Shown: in pieces, positions 9,158-18,556 of the stretch
Layout of the letters: the number at the start of each line of letters is the position of its first letter
How positions within the stretch are numbered: position 1 is the first letter of the stretch
NCBI GenBank assembly: GCA_050290785.1
Contig: JBNKIR010000001.1
Coordinates: 1 to 64,000 of the forward strand
Source: JAAGZL01 sp050290785
GTDB lineage: Bacteria > Pseudomonadota > Gammaproteobacteria > Chromatiales > Chromatiaceae
DNA length: 64,000 nucleotides
Reading direction: 5' to 3'
Translations under genes and position numbers: made by a program
Notes under the pieces: model-generated
The model's input: only the letters and a program-made list of their open reading frames with translations
The model's database searches: none
Told to the model about the DNA's origin: nothing

Positions 9158-9898
9158 ATGGATATCTTAAGTATCATCGGTGTCATCATCGCCTTCATTG
9201 CCATTATCGGCGGTAATGCCCTTGAGGGTGGGCATATTGATTCTTTAGTCAACGGTCCTGCCATGGTCATAGTAACGGGAGGAACCATAGGTGCGATTCT
9301 GCTTCAGACGCCGGTCAGTGTCTTTATCCATGCGATAAGGGTGGCCGGTTCCGTATTTCTTCCACCTAAGCTTGATATGAATCTTGCAATTGAGAAGTTG
9401 GTGGCATGGAGCAATATAGCCAGAAGAGAAGGTCTGCTGGGCTTGGAGGAGATAGCAGATAATGAACCTGATCTGTTTATACGCAAAGGTATGCAGCTTC
9501 TTGTGGACGGCAGTGAACCTGAGGTTATACGCGCTATTCTTGAAGTTGAAATGGAGAGCAGAGAGCACCATGACATGCAGGCGGCCAAAGTGTTCGAGGC
9601 CATGGGTGGATATTCGCCAACCATTGGAATCATCGGTGCGGTAATGGGTCTCATCCATGTAATGCAGAATCTGGCTGATCCGGCAAAACTGGGTAGCGGT
9701 ATTGCGACTGCATTTGTTGCTACCATCTATGGTGTGGGTCTTGCGAACCTCTTTTTGCTCCCATTCGGCAATAAGCTGAAATCCTTGGCTCTAAAGAAGT
9801 TTCATTACAGGGATATGATTATCGAAGGAATTATTTCTATTGCCGAAGGAGAAAACCCGCGCCATATAGAGTCAAAACTCCAGGGATATCTGAATTGA
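9158..9898 (+). CDS. motC: Flagellar stator protein MotC (MotA family)
   Basis: This is a MotA/PomA-family ion-channel subunit of the flagellar stator. The 246-aa protein has four hydrophobic segments: two at the N-terminus (LSIIGVIIAFIAIIGG and a second near residue 40), then GGYSPTIGIIGAVMGLIHVM and a final helix. The start ATG directly abuts the cheB stop. The position between cheB and a MotB-like gene identifies it as the MotC type of Pseudomonas rather than the separately encoded MotA. Confidence 0.93.
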   Translation: MDILSIIGVIIAFIAIIGGNALEGGHIDSLVNGPAMVIVTGGTIGAILLQTPVSVFIHAIRVAGSVFLPPKLDMNLAIEKLVAWSNIARREGLLGLEEIADNEPDLFIRKGMQLLVDGSEPEVIRAILEVEMESREHHDMQAAKVFEAMGGYSPTIGIIGAVMGLIHVMQNLADPAKLGSGIATAFVATIYGVGLANLFLLPFGNKLKSLALKKFHYRDMIIEGIISIAEGENPRHIESKLQGYLN

Positions 9899-9916
9899 GT
9901 TTTTGGAGAAAATGCA

Positions 9917-10801
9917 ATGGCAAGAAAGAGGAGAGATGAAGAGCATCCAAACCATGAAAGATGGTTAGTATCCTATGCTGACTTCATTACCCTGCTGTTT
10001 GCCTTCTTTGTTGTCATGTATTCAATCTCATCGGTTAATGATGGGAAATATCGTGTTTTGTCAGAGACCCTGACTGACGCGTTTCTGAAATCAGCTCAAA
10101 GCCTTGACCCTATCCAGATTGGTGAAAAAGTACGTACCATGCATCCGGTTGCTGGTGAGTTTGCCGCATCCGAGCCTGGTACACTCGAATCCTCCGATAC
10201 CGAGGACCCATTGGATATCATTGATGAAGAGAGTGTTGATACCAAAGGCAGGCCGGAAGCGGATGGTACGGGAAGGGAAGGGGATAGCGGTGACGCCAAA
10301 ACCAATCTTGATCAGACCGCCACTGCATTGGAATCAGCGCTGTCAACATTTATTCAAGATGATCTGGTAAATATAAAGAAGACCGACAGAGGGCTAGAGG
10401 TCGAGATGAAGAGCAAGATGCTCTTTGATAGCGGCAGTGCCCGTCTTTCCCGTACGGCAATTAAGATGCTCAGGGATGTATCAGGCATCCTCAAGCCAAT
10501 ACCGAACCAGATTGTGGTCGAAGGCCATACAGATAACGTACCGATCAATACCATACTGTTTCCCTCTAACTGGGAACTCTCTGCGGTACGGGCAGCAAGC
10601 GTCGTACATCTGTTGAAAAGGTTGGGGATAGATCCGGGGCGGTTGGTTGCTATTGGATACGGAGAGTACAAGCCAACAGCAACTAACGATGACGAAGAGG
10701 GTAGGCAGAAGAACCGCCGCGTTGCATTGGTAATAAAGACCCTGACAAATGATCGTGTAAGTGGCAGCGTTGAAGATTTCAGAGATAGGGCAGGGCCATG
10801 A
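9917..10801 (+). CDS. motD: Flagellar stator protein MotD (MotB family)
   Basis: This is the peptidoglycan-anchoring partner of MotC. The 294-aa protein has one N-terminal TM helix carrying the ion-binding Asp22 (SYADFITLLFAFF), an acidic periplasmic linker, and an OmpA-like domain (VVEGHTDNVPI, NWELSAVRA). The start follows GGAGAAA with good spacing. Its stop overlaps the parC start as ATGA, indicating coupled translation. Confidence 0.94.
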   Translation: MARKRRDEEHPNHERWLVSYADFITLLFAFFVVMYSISSVNDGKYRVLSETLTDAFLKSAQSLDPIQIGEKVRTMHPVAGEFAASEPGTLESSDTEDPLDIIDEESVDTKGRPEADGTGREGDSGDAKTNLDQTATALESALSTFIQDDLVNIKKTDRGLEVEMKSKMLFDSGSARLSRTAIKMLRDVSGILKPIPNQIVVEGHTDNVPINTILFPSNWELSAVRAASVVHLLKRLGIDPGRLVAIGYGEYKPTATNDDEEGRQKNRRVALVIKTLTNDRVSGSVEDFRDRAGP

Positions 10802-11598
10802 AGGTCTGGACTATCGCCAATCAAAAAGGGGGTGTGGGCAAAACCACCACAACTGTAACCCTGGGTGGACTCCTGGCCGGTTGGGGCCTGCGTACTCTGC
10901 TGGTGGATCTAGATCCACACGGTTCCATGACCAGCTATTTTCGTTATGATCCGGATTCATTGGAACATAGTAGTTACTCTCTATTCAGCGCCAAGCTTGA
11001 GAAGCAGCATGTTGATGCCGGTAAGCTGATTCGCGAAACGGGTACTGACGGTCTGGAACTGTTACCGGCATCCATGGCCCTGGCTACACTTGATAGACAG
11101 GCCGGGCGTCTGGAGGGGATGGGATTGGTTCTTAAACATGCATTGGCAGAACTGTCAGATTGTTTTGATTATGTATTGGTGGACTGTCCGCCAATGTTGG
11201 GTGTATTGATGGTAAATGCGTTAGCGGCCTGTGAGAGGCTGATCATACCGGTACAGACGGAGTTCCTGGCCCTGAAAGGTCTGGAGCGGATGATGCGTAC
11301 GCTGACGATGATATTGAGATCACAGGAAGCCGTATTGCCCTACACCATAGTACCCACTTTTTTCGACCGTCGTACCCGTGCCTCCTTCGATAGTTTGCGC
11401 ATGTTGCGGGAGAATTACTCAGATATGCTTTGGAACGATGTGATACCGGTCGATACCAAATTCCGAGAATCCAGCAAGGCAGGTATACCTCCAACTGTGT
11501 ACAGTCCAGATTCACATGGGGTGCAGGCATACACCAGACTGCTTGAGTTTCTACATAACTCTGAGAAGACGCCATCTGGAAAGGAGATGGTGGGATGA
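10798..11598 (+). CDS. parC: ParC, ParA-like ATPase positioning chemotaxis arrays
   Basis: This is a ParA/Soj-family ATPase. It has deviant Walker A KGGVGKTT at residues 10-17, the DLDPHG motif, and a VDCPP motif in place of DTAG. Chromosomal ParA lies near parB, but this gene lies between motD and a CheW-like gene with 4-bp overlaps on both sides. That is the place of ParC, which localises chemotaxis arrays to the poles in Vibrio and relatives. The assignment rests on family plus context. Confidence 0.88.
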   Translation: MKVWTIANQKGGVGKTTTTVTLGGLLAGWGLRTLLVDLDPHGSMTSYFRYDPDSLEHSSYSLFSAKLEKQHVDAGKLIRETGTDGLELLPASMALATLDRQAGRLEGMGLVLKHALAELSDCFDYVLVDCPPMLGVLMVNALAACERLIIPVQTEFLALKGLERMMRTLTMILRSQEAVLPYTIVPTFFDRRTRASFDSLRMLRENYSDMLWNDVIPVDTKFRESSKAGIPPTVYSPDSHGVQAYTRLLEFLHNSEKTPSGKEMVG

Positions 11599-12308
11599 TA
11601 GAGTCAAACAAAAATGCAAACAAACAGGATACCAGGCTGGAGGATCAGGAGCAGATAGTAAATCAATATCTGGACGAGTTGCTGAGAGAGGTTGATGAAT
11701 ATAGAGAAACTGATACTAAGACAGAGGTGGTACAGGAAACCGTTGATGTAATAACTATTGCTCAGGACCAAGAGATTGCTCAGGCGGATGAGCCGCAGGC
11801 ATTGGTTGCCGAGTATGAGCAGATTGTAGACGGAGAGATTGAGGGACAAGAGGAGAGACCGGCCCCGGATTGGGCCCAGGAGCCGTTCCAGTGCCTCATA
11901 TTCAGAGTTGGTGATATCTGCCTTGCCACCCCGTTACTTGCCTTGGACAACATCATAAAATGGGATACCAAGCTAACTCCAATGCCTTTCCAGCCGGAGT
12001 GGCACATGGGGGTGATGCAGAATCGAGATGACAAGGTAGTGATAGTAGATACGGCAAAGCTACTAAAACTCGATCAATCTCAAGATGATTCTGGCCGTGA
12101 AAGAATTGGCAGTCATATACTGATAATAGGAGACCATCATTTCGGCCTGGCCTGCGATAGCCTGGCAAAACCGCTGTTACTACACAAAGAAGATGTCCAT
12201 TGGTCCATTAAACATGAGGATCGTCCCTGGATGGCAGGTACGATCAAGGAAAAACTGATCCTGCTTCTGGATATGGAGTCATTATTGCAGATTATTCGGC
12301 ACGAATAA
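11595..12308 (+). CDS. parP: ParP-like CheW-domain protein, ParC partner
   Basis: The 237-aa protein has an acidic, low-complexity N-terminal half (to about residue 95) followed by a CheW-like domain (FQCLIFRVGDICLATPL, VIVDTAKLL). This matches ParP, which links ParC to the CheA array through an AIF segment inside the CheW-like fold. It overlaps parC by 4 bp. A plain second CheW is the alternative, but the long N-terminal extension and the adjacent ParC favour ParP. Confidence 0.83.
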   Translation: MIESNKNANKQDTRLEDQEQIVNQYLDELLREVDEYRETDTKTEVVQETVDVITIAQDQEIAQADEPQALVAEYEQIVDGEIEGQEERPAPDWAQEPFQCLIFRVGDICLATPLLALDNIIKWDTKLTPMPFQPEWHMGVMQNRDDKVVIVDTAKLLKLDQSQDDSGRERIGSHILIIGDHHFGLACDSLAKPLLLHKEDVHWSIKHEDRPWMAGTIKEKLILLLDMESLLQIIRHE

Positions 12309-12380
12309 TGCAAGTATATAGGTTGCAATCATGGCTATGACTGGATTTTGACGGCAGGAGAACGATCCTGGAGAGAAAAT

Positions 12381-12863
12381 ATGAGCATTGATGATATTGA
12401 AGAATCAGGGAATGATCCGATTATTCAGCTGGTAACCTTCCGGCTGCAAGATGAAATCTATGGCATAAATGTAATGCATGTCCAGGAAGTGTTGCGGATA
12501 ACGGAGATAGCGCCTGTGCCAGGTGCCCCCGATTATATCCTGGGGATCATCAATCTGCGTGGGAATGTGGTGACGGTGATTGATACCAGGCTGCGCTTCG
12601 GTCTTCCCGACGCAGAGCCTACTGACTCCAGCAGGATTGTCATAATCGAATGCGACAGACAGGTTGTAGGTATCATGGTGGATGCGGTAGCAGAGGTGGT
12701 AGAACTGAGAGAGTCTCAGGTCGATTCTGCACCCAATGTGGGAAATGAGGAAAGTTCAAAATATATCCAGGGTATCGCCACCATGGAGAATGGGCTCCTG
12801 ATTCTGGTCGATCTGCAAAAATTGTTGACGGAGGAAGAGTGGGCCGAGGTCGCTAAGATGTAA
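12381..12863 (+). CDS. cheW: Chemotaxis coupling protein CheW
   Basis: CheW couples chemoreceptors to CheA. The 160-aa single-domain protein has the typical signature LVTFRLQDEIYGINVMHVQEV and ILGIINLRGNVVTVID. ATG 12381 is chosen because GGAGAG lies 5 bp upstream; an in-frame start at 12348 would add 11 poorly conserved residues without a good ribosome binding site. Confidence 0.95.
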   Translation: MSIDDIEESGNDPIIQLVTFRLQDEIYGINVMHVQEVLRITEIAPVPGAPDYILGIINLRGNVVTVIDTRLRFGLPDAEPTDSSRIVIIECDRQVVGIMVDAVAEVVELRESQVDSAPNVGNEESSKYIQGIATMENGLLILVDLQKLLTEEEWAEVAKM

Positions 12864-12894
12864 ATATGCTGGTCAGAGGTCTAGATATAGGACT

Positions 12895-13059
12895 ATGCCT
12901 GATATTCGAGAACCATATCCGGTAAAACCAGTATGGCCTACCAGGCCAGGGAGAAAGATTGCCGAGAAGAAGGTACCAAAGTCAGAAAATGATCAGGAAA
13001 GAAAGAAGAAGAAACAGCAGCAGGATAATGACAGACCTCACATTGATGATTATGCGTGA
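12895..13059 (+). CDS. Small basic ORF between cheW and the DUF2802 gene
   Basis: A 54-codon ORF starts MPDIREPYPVKPVWP and continues as a Lys/Arg/Gln-rich tail (about 14 basic residues) ending HIDDYA. It fills the gap between cheW and the DUF2802 gene, whose Shine-Dalgarno site overlaps its stop, an arrangement typical of coupled genes. Its own Shine-Dalgarno is poor (AGGA only 2 bp from ATG, AGAGG 14 bp away), which lowers confidence. I do not recognise the family; it has no TM segment or signal peptide. Confidence 0.5.
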   Translation: MPDIREPYPVKPVWPTRPGRKIAEKKVPKSENDQERKKKKQQQDNDRPHIDDYA

Positions 13060-13070
13060 GAGGTAAGAGT

Positions 13071-13460
13071 ATGAAACCGGAATATATAATATTGATTAGT
13101 ATCGTATGCTTGGCCATGCTGTTTTTCAGAAGACAGTCAAGGACTATTCGATTGCAAGACAATCGTATCGAAGAGCTGGGTAAACAGATCGAGCAGCTTA
13201 CAACTACCGTAAACGTCCTATGTGCGAGCGCAGTCGGGGTGGATAAGAGGGTAATAAAGCTGGAACGCAACGGCAGGGATCTTACGTATCGGCAAGAGAG
13301 CATAGAGTCATCCCAGCATACTGTCGATCGCCCCTACGGAGAGGCCATTCAAATGGCGCAGAGAGGTGCAAGGGCATCAAGGTTGGTTGAAGAGCTTGGG
13401 CTTAGTGAGAGTGAGGCAGAGCTCATGGTTATGCTGCATGGGATGAAAAAGGCTGGCTGA
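13071..13460 (+). CDS. DUF2802 family membrane-anchored protein
   Basis: The 129-aa protein has one N-terminal TM helix (YIILISIVCLAMLFF) followed by a coiled-coil stretch and a C-terminal GLSESEAELMVML segment. DUF2802 proteins are found after cheW in polar flagellar clusters of gammaproteobacteria; their function is not known to me. ATG 13071 is preferred over GTG 13056 because GAGAGG lies 7 bp upstream of it. It is the last gene of the cluster before a strong terminator. Confidence 0.8.
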   Translation: MKPEYIILISIVCLAMLFFRRQSRTIRLQDNRIEELGKQIEQLTTTVNVLCASAVGVDKRVIKLERNGRDLTYRQESIESSQHTVDRPYGEAIQMAQRGARASRLVEELGLSESEAELMVMLHGMKKAG

Positions 13461-13484
13461 AGCTGTAGTTTTTTACTGCGCGTG

Positions 13485-13516
13485 TAAAAAAGGCCGGCAT
13501 TCGCCGGTCTTTTTTA
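13485..13516 (+). terminator. Rho-independent terminator of the flagellar/chemotaxis cluster
   Basis: Stem GGCCGGC / GCCGGTC with a 4-nt ATTC loop, preceded by an A-run and followed by a T-run at 13510-13515. It lies 25 bp after the DUF2802 stop and separates the motility cluster from mobB. The A-run and T-run flanks suggest it may work in both directions. Confidence 0.88.
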
Positions 13517-13565
13517 TGCATAACATATATAATGAAAAATCATACTCTATTTGCTTTGAACGAAA

Positions 13566-14090
13566 ATGCTCCAGACAAAGATACCTGTGATAGGTTTAAT
13601 CGCCTATAGCGGAACCGGCAAGACTACACTGCTGATAAAACTGCTGCCGATACTGCGTCAGCGTGGATTCCGTGTAGGTGTGATTAAACATGCCCATCAC
13701 GATTTCGAAATTGACACTCCTGGAAAAGACAGCTATGAACTGCGCAAGGCAGGCGCTAATGAGATGTTGCTTGCATCCAGTAAGCGTTGGGCGCTTATGG
13801 TAGATAGTGACTCTCCTGATGAACCAGATCTGCGAGAGATGCTGAATCGCCTGGATCAGGCCGGACTGGACCTGGTTCTGGTGGAGGGCTTTAAGCATGA
13901 GGGCATACCCAAGATAGAGCTGCACCGTCCCAGCATCGGTAAACCTATGCTCTTCACCGAAGATGAGGATGTGATCGCCGTTGCTACGGACGGGGATCTA
14001 TCGCAGGAGATAGAACTTCCGGTGCTGGATTTGAATGATACTCCGGGGATCGCGGAATTTATCTTGGATTATATGGGTATTGATATCTAA
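13566..14090 (+). CDS. mobB: Molybdopterin-guanine dinucleotide biosynthesis protein MobB
   Basis: MobB is a small GTP-binding P-loop protein that assists MobA in attaching GMP to molybdopterin. The 174-aa protein has P-loop GLIAYSGTGKTTLL, the HAHHDFEIDTPGKDS segment and LVEGFKHE, all family hallmarks. It stands alone; mobA and moe genes are not nearby. The next gene is convergent with only 3 bp between the stops. Confidence 0.92.
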   Translation: MLQTKIPVIGLIAYSGTGKTTLLIKLLPILRQRGFRVGVIKHAHHDFEIDTPGKDSYELRKAGANEMLLASSKRWALMVDSDSPDEPDLREMLNRLDQAGLDLVLVEGFKHEGIPKIELHRPSIGKPMLFTEDEDVIAVATDGDLSQEIELPVLDLNDTPGIAEFILDYMGIDI

Positions 14091-14093
14091 CTG

Positions 14094-14933
14094 CTATTTC
14101 TCAGCAGCTACATAGCAGATCCAGCCGGCGTCGGCATCAGCTAGGGTTGCAGGCTGGAAATCACCATCTGGATCTCCATTCTTATCAAAGCCCTGCCAAA
14201 ATACCGTTACCTTACTAAATCCTGCTTCACGTAACAGATCCTGGATCTCCGGAAGCGTCCATAGCCGCCAGTCATAGCTAAAGGCGTTATCCATGCGAGA
14301 TCCATCAGGGAAGCTGAAATGTATGTGAGAGATAAGATTTCCATCTATGGGGTTATATCTCTCCTGTTCCCAGATATAATTGAAATTTCCTTCAGCAACC
14401 AGACGTTCTTCCACAATCTCCTTGAAAGAGTCATATCCGCCATAGGCGTCAAAAAAGAATATACCGTCATTATTTAACCCGGTGCGTACAGACTTGAAGT
14501 ATTTCAGCAGGTCCTGGCGCTGCTTGAAAAGCCAATAACTGAAGTTCATGGCAAGGATGATATCTTGTTTGTCTGTCTCAACCGTTAAGACATCTGATGA
14601 GAGCAATCTAACCCGCTTTTGTTGGCTGGATGAAAGTTTTTTGACCTTGTATTTTCTGCCCCAGCCCAGGACTTCATTATCAATATCAATACCGACAGCG
14701 TGATTGCTCTTGCGCCGGGAAACCCATTCACAGCATACATTAGCGGTTCCACAAAAGTCTTCGCGTAAAAGTTTAGCCCTGTGGCCTCGTAATTTTTTAT
14801 ATGCGTCATCCACAAAATCAATCTCAGACTCCGAGCACTGTACGGACAGTTCATACAATTTATGTCGATCAGCTTTTTGTGCCAGGGTTGGCTTACGCTT
14901 GGATTTTTTCTTATTAATTTTGCTTTTAGACAT
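14094..14933 (-). CDS. Class I SAM-dependent methyltransferase
   Basis: The 279-aa protein starts with a Lys-rich tail (MSKSKINKKKSKRK), then a Rossmann methyltransferase domain. The SAM-binding region is seen in LREDFCGTANVCCEW, followed by VGIDIDNEVLGWG, and an acidic LLSSDVL segment. The start at 14933 is chosen over 14996 because the extra 21 residues look like untranslated leader. The substrate is unknown; the C-terminal FSYDWRLWTLPEIQDLLREAGF resembles small-molecule methyltransferases. Confidence 0.82.
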   Translation of the reverse strand: MSKSKINKKKSKRKPTLAQKADRHKLYELSVQCSESEIDFVDDAYKKLRGHRAKLLREDFCGTANVCCEWVSRRKSNHAVGIDIDNEVLGWGRKYKVKKLSSSQQKRVRLLSSDVLTVETDKQDIILAMNFSYWLFKQRQDLLKYFKSVRTGLNNDGIFFFDAYGGYDSFKEIVEERLVAEGNFNYIWEQERYNPIDGNLISHIHFSFPDGSRMDNAFSYDWRLWTLPEIQDLLREAGFSKVTVFWQGFDKNGDPDGDFQPATLADADAGWICYVAAEK

Positions 14934-15317
14934 CTGATAGGTTCCGGTTGGCAGCAGAATAGTAATAGTCACATGGAATATATTAAAGATACCCAATTAT
15001 AGATAACAAATAAAAACTCATGGTAGGAGTATTTAATACAAACTATTACTTATGGTAAATATGGCGGAATAGGCAGATAAATCTATCGAATCAGCCGATT
15101 ACATTGCCTAGGAGGGTATTATTTAGCCAGAAACAGTACAAGGAGGATTGCTAACAGGGCCAATCTGGTTTAACCTTGCGCCCTTGTTTTTGAGAGCTGT
15201 CCGAGCGGCTGCACCGAGACGAAGCCGACAAATGAGGGCCGGAGGCCTGAATAACGAGCACGCAGGCGTGCTGTACTAAATATCTTCAGGGTCGGAAGGT
15301 TAAAATACGATTTATTT
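14934..15317. other. Intergenic region upstream of tRNA-Ser
   Basis: No credible gene is seen in these 384 bp. The left half is AT-rich and holds the promoter of the minus-strand methyltransferase. The right half contains a 20-bp tRNA-Ser-like fragment (15192-15211) and a GC-rich inverted repeat AGCACGC / GCGTGCT at 15257-15272. Confidence 0.6.
15192..15211 (+). repeat. Fragment resembling the 5' part of tRNA-Ser
   Basis: Twenty bases match the acceptor and D-arm start of the tRNA-Ser gene (15319-15338) with one mismatch; the shared core is TGTCCGAGCGGCTG. The copy lies 127 bp upstream of the real gene and has no matching anticodon arm or T arm after it, so it is a fragment and not a second tRNA. 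Confidence 0.65.
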
Positions 15318-15588
<271 letters not shown>

Positions 15589-15894
15589 CGCATTCCCGGT
15601 AATCCTTCTTATCCATCAACGATCTAGAATCAACAGTATTGTTGTTTTTTGGTGTTAAATTGGCTGTGAGCTAATACATCGTATTTTGATGAAACAATCC
15701 TATCAGCATGTGTTCATTTTTGATAATATTCATAGGTTTGCTGGTTAATGAGATTAAGCCTGTACTTTACGAAAAGCCAAGAGGATCATTGCGTAGAATG
15801 AACAAACAAAATGCTGTGGGGCTTGCATTAACATTTTGTCTTTAGGCGGCAATCTCTTGAAGTATATCAATTCCAAGTTAGAGTCTGAGTTTTA

Positions 15895-18534
15895 ATGATC
15901 CGTATTAATGTCATTATTGCTGTTGCAGTCGCTTCTGTTACCTATGGCCTCTTGGCCTATATGAATCGTCCTGAAATTGAACCGCCATGGCCTGAGAGGG
16001 TGATGGGGTTTTCCTTCTCACCCATGCGCGCCGAGCACGATCCCATCGTGGACAATGTGGCAACTGTTGAACAGATAGATGAGGATCTGGCTCTGTTGGC
16101 AGGAAAAACCCATGCGGTACGCACATATACTGTAGACGGTCCCATGGCCCATGTCCCGGAGCTGGCAAAAAAATATAATATGAATGTTGCTCTGGGCGCC
16201 TGGATAGATAAACGTCTGGATAAAAATAAGATAGCGGTCGAGAGCGTTATTAAGATCGCTGATAAAAACAGAAGAAATGTTGTCAGGGTGATCGTAGGCA
16301 ATGAGGTCACATTGAGAAATGATATCCCTATTGAGCAATTAGGCAGGTATCTGAATCATGTTCGCGCAGAATTAGGCATGCCAGTTGGTACTGCAGAGCC
16401 ATGGCATGTGTGGGTCAAACATCCAGAACTTGCTCAATATGTAGATTTTATCGCTGTACATCTTTTGCCGTACTGGGAAGGGGTTGACGTTGATGTTTCG
16501 GTGGATTTTGTCGTAGATAAAGTCAATCTGCTTAGGAAGATGTTTCCAGATAAGCCAATTATTATAGGCGAAGTTGGATGGCCTAGTAATGGACGTACAA
16601 AAAAATCTGCAGTAGCAAATGAGGCAACGCAGGCCAAATTTTTACGGCGCTTTCTACACAGGGCTCATCAGGAAAAATATATCTATTATGTCATGGAGGC
16701 ATTTGATCAGCCGTGGAAGCGTAAACTGGAGGGGGCGGTTGGTGCCTATTGGGGTGTGTATGATGTTGAGCGTAATGCCAAATTTGAGTTTGTAAAGCCT
16801 ATTGTCGGTCTTCCGCAATGGCAGTCACTCGCTGTCATCTCAGTTTTATTGGCAGCAATCATTTTTGCAATCCTGCTGACCGACTCTGTAACTCTGAATC
16901 GTCGCGGACGCGTATTTTTAGCGATGATAGCCTATCTGCTAACCACGGTAGTGGTTTGGATCGCATACGATTATTCGCGGCAGTATATGACTGTTGGTGC
17001 AGCTGTGGTTGGTATTCTGCTTATGCTGGGTATGCTTGGTGTGATTATGGTCCTTTTGATTGAGGCGCACGAATGGGCTGAGACCCTGTGGGTAAGGGGG
17101 CGTCGTCGAGAATTACTACCTATTGCCATTGATGATGATCAGTTGCCCATGGTGTCTATTCATGTGCCGGCCTATAACGAGCCCCCGGACATGCTGATAG
17201 AGACACTCAATTCGTTGGCGAATCTGGACTACCCTAGATATGAAGTCTTGGTTATAGACAATAACACCAAGGATGAATCCGTCTGGAGACCGGTTGAGCA
17301 ACACTGCAGAATCCTGGGGGATAAGTTCAGATTTTTCCATAAGGCTCCTCTTGCCGGTTTCAAGGCCGGCGCCTTGAATTTTGCACTAATGGAAACAGCG
17401 CCAGGTGCCACAGTCATCGCGGTTATCGACAGTGATTACTGTGTGGAATCATCATGGCTACGCGATCTGGTTCCGCAATTCTCACAGGAGCATATTGCTA
17501 TTGTGCAGGCCCCGCAGGACTATCGTGATCTGAATGAAAATGCCTTTAAGGCCATGTGTTATGCTGAGTATCGTGGATTCTTTCACATTGGCATGGTAAC
17601 GCGTAACGAGAGAAATGCGATCATTCAGCATGGAACCATGACCATGGTTCGTCGTTCAAGCCTAGAAGAGGTAGGCGGTTGGGGTGAGCACACCATAACC
17701 GAGGATGCGCAACTCGGATTTATGATCTTTTCTGCTGGTCATCAGGCTGTGTATACCAAGAAAAGTTATGGCAAGGGCCTAATGCCAGATAGCTTTATAG
17801 ACTACAAAAATCAACGCTTCCGATGGGCGTATGGGGCCATGCAGATATTGCGCTACCACTCAAGGGAACTGTTAGGATTGTCAGAGTCAAAATTGACGTC
17901 AGGGCAGCGTTACCATTTTATAGCTGGATGGTTGCCGTGGATTGCTGATGGTATTAATTTGATTTTTAATTTTGCCGCCATTGTCTGGTCATTGATGTTG
18001 ATATCACTGCCAGGCAGGGTAGATCCTCCGCTGGTTATCTTTTCTATATTACCTCTGGCTCTGTTCGCCTTTAAGATCGCTAAGGTTATTTATCTGTACC
18101 ACGGAGTACAAATTGTCGGGTCAATAAGGGAGACCATTGCTGCATCTTTAGCCGGATTGTCGTTATCGCACACCATTGCCAAGGCAATATGGTTGGGGAT
18201 ATTCACTGATGGACGTCCTTTTGTACGCACTCCCAAACGAGAGAAGTCAGCTGCACTGGTTCAGGCGATAGCGGCCGCCTCGGAAGAGACATTGATTATG
18301 ATTGCCCTGTGGCTGTCAGCCGCAGCAATTTATATTCTATTGCCGGTGGACACCTGGGATATTATCTTGTGGATTATGGTTTTATTGGTTCAATCACTGC
18401 CATATTTTTCTGCATTGTGTCTATCTGTTATTAATGCATTTCCGAGCATTGGTCTTTATCGTAACCGTATGGATTCAGCTCATGACGAGGGGCAGGGGGA
18501 AAGTGATCCGTCCAATGCCACAATGAAAATATAA
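15895..18534 (+). CDS. GH17-GT2 fusion, NdvB-like beta-glucan synthase
   Basis: The 879-aa inner-membrane protein joins two catalytic domains. After an N-terminal TM helix (residues 3-20) comes a GH17 beta-1,3-glucanase/transglycosylase domain (about 35-300) with both catalytic glutamates, E137 in GNEV and E226 in GEVGWP. Several TM helices (312-390) follow, then a processive GT2 domain with IDSDY (511-515), TED (602-604) and QRFRW (640-644), then more TM helices. The same fusion in Pseudomonas (NdvB) makes cyclic periplasmic beta-glucans. The product here is inferred to be a beta-1,3-linked glucan. Confidence 0.87.
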   Translation: MIRINVIIAVAVASVTYGLLAYMNRPEIEPPWPERVMGFSFSPMRAEHDPIVDNVATVEQIDEDLALLAGKTHAVRTYTVDGPMAHVPELAKKYNMNVALGAWIDKRLDKNKIAVESVIKIADKNRRNVVRVIVGNEVTLRNDIPIEQLGRYLNHVRAELGMPVGTAEPWHVWVKHPELAQYVDFIAVHLLPYWEGVDVDVSVDFVVDKVNLLRKMFPDKPIIIGEVGWPSNGRTKKSAVANEATQAKFLRRFLHRAHQEKYIYYVMEAFDQPWKRKLEGAVGAYWGVYDVERNAKFEFVKPIVGLPQWQSLAVISVLLAAIIFAILLTDSVTLNRRGRVFLAMIAYLLTTVVVWIAYDYSRQYMTVGAAVVGILLMLGMLGVIMVLLIEAHEWAETLWVRGRRRELLPIAIDDDQLPMVSIHVPAYNEPPDMLIETLNSLANLDYPRYEVLVIDNNTKDESVWRPVEQHCRILGDKFRFFHKAPLAGFKAGALNFALMETAPGATVIAVIDSDYCVESSWLRDLVPQFSQEHIAIVQAPQDYRDLNENAFKAMCYAEYRGFFHIGMVTRNERNAIIQHGTMTMVRRSSLEEVGGWGEHTITEDAQLGFMIFSAGHQAVYTKKSYGKGLMPDSFIDYKNQRFRWAYGAMQILRYHSRELLGLSESKLTSGQRYHFIAGWLPWIADGINLIFNFAAIVWSLMLISLPGRVDPPLVIFSILPLALFAFKIAKVIYLYHGVQIVGSIRETIAASLAGLSLSHTIAKAIWLGIFTDGRPFVRTPKREKSAALVQAIAAASEETLIMIALWLSAAAIYILLPVDTWDIILWIMVLLVQSLPYFSALCLSVINAFPSIGLYRNRMDSAHDEGQGESDPSNATMKI

Positions 18535-18556
18535 TAATCTTATTTACAGACAATGC

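Noticed and set aside
10798..11598. parC taken as topoisomerase IV subunit A or as chromosomal parA
   Set aside because: It is a 266-aa ParA ATPase within a motility operon, not topoisomerase; no parB follows.
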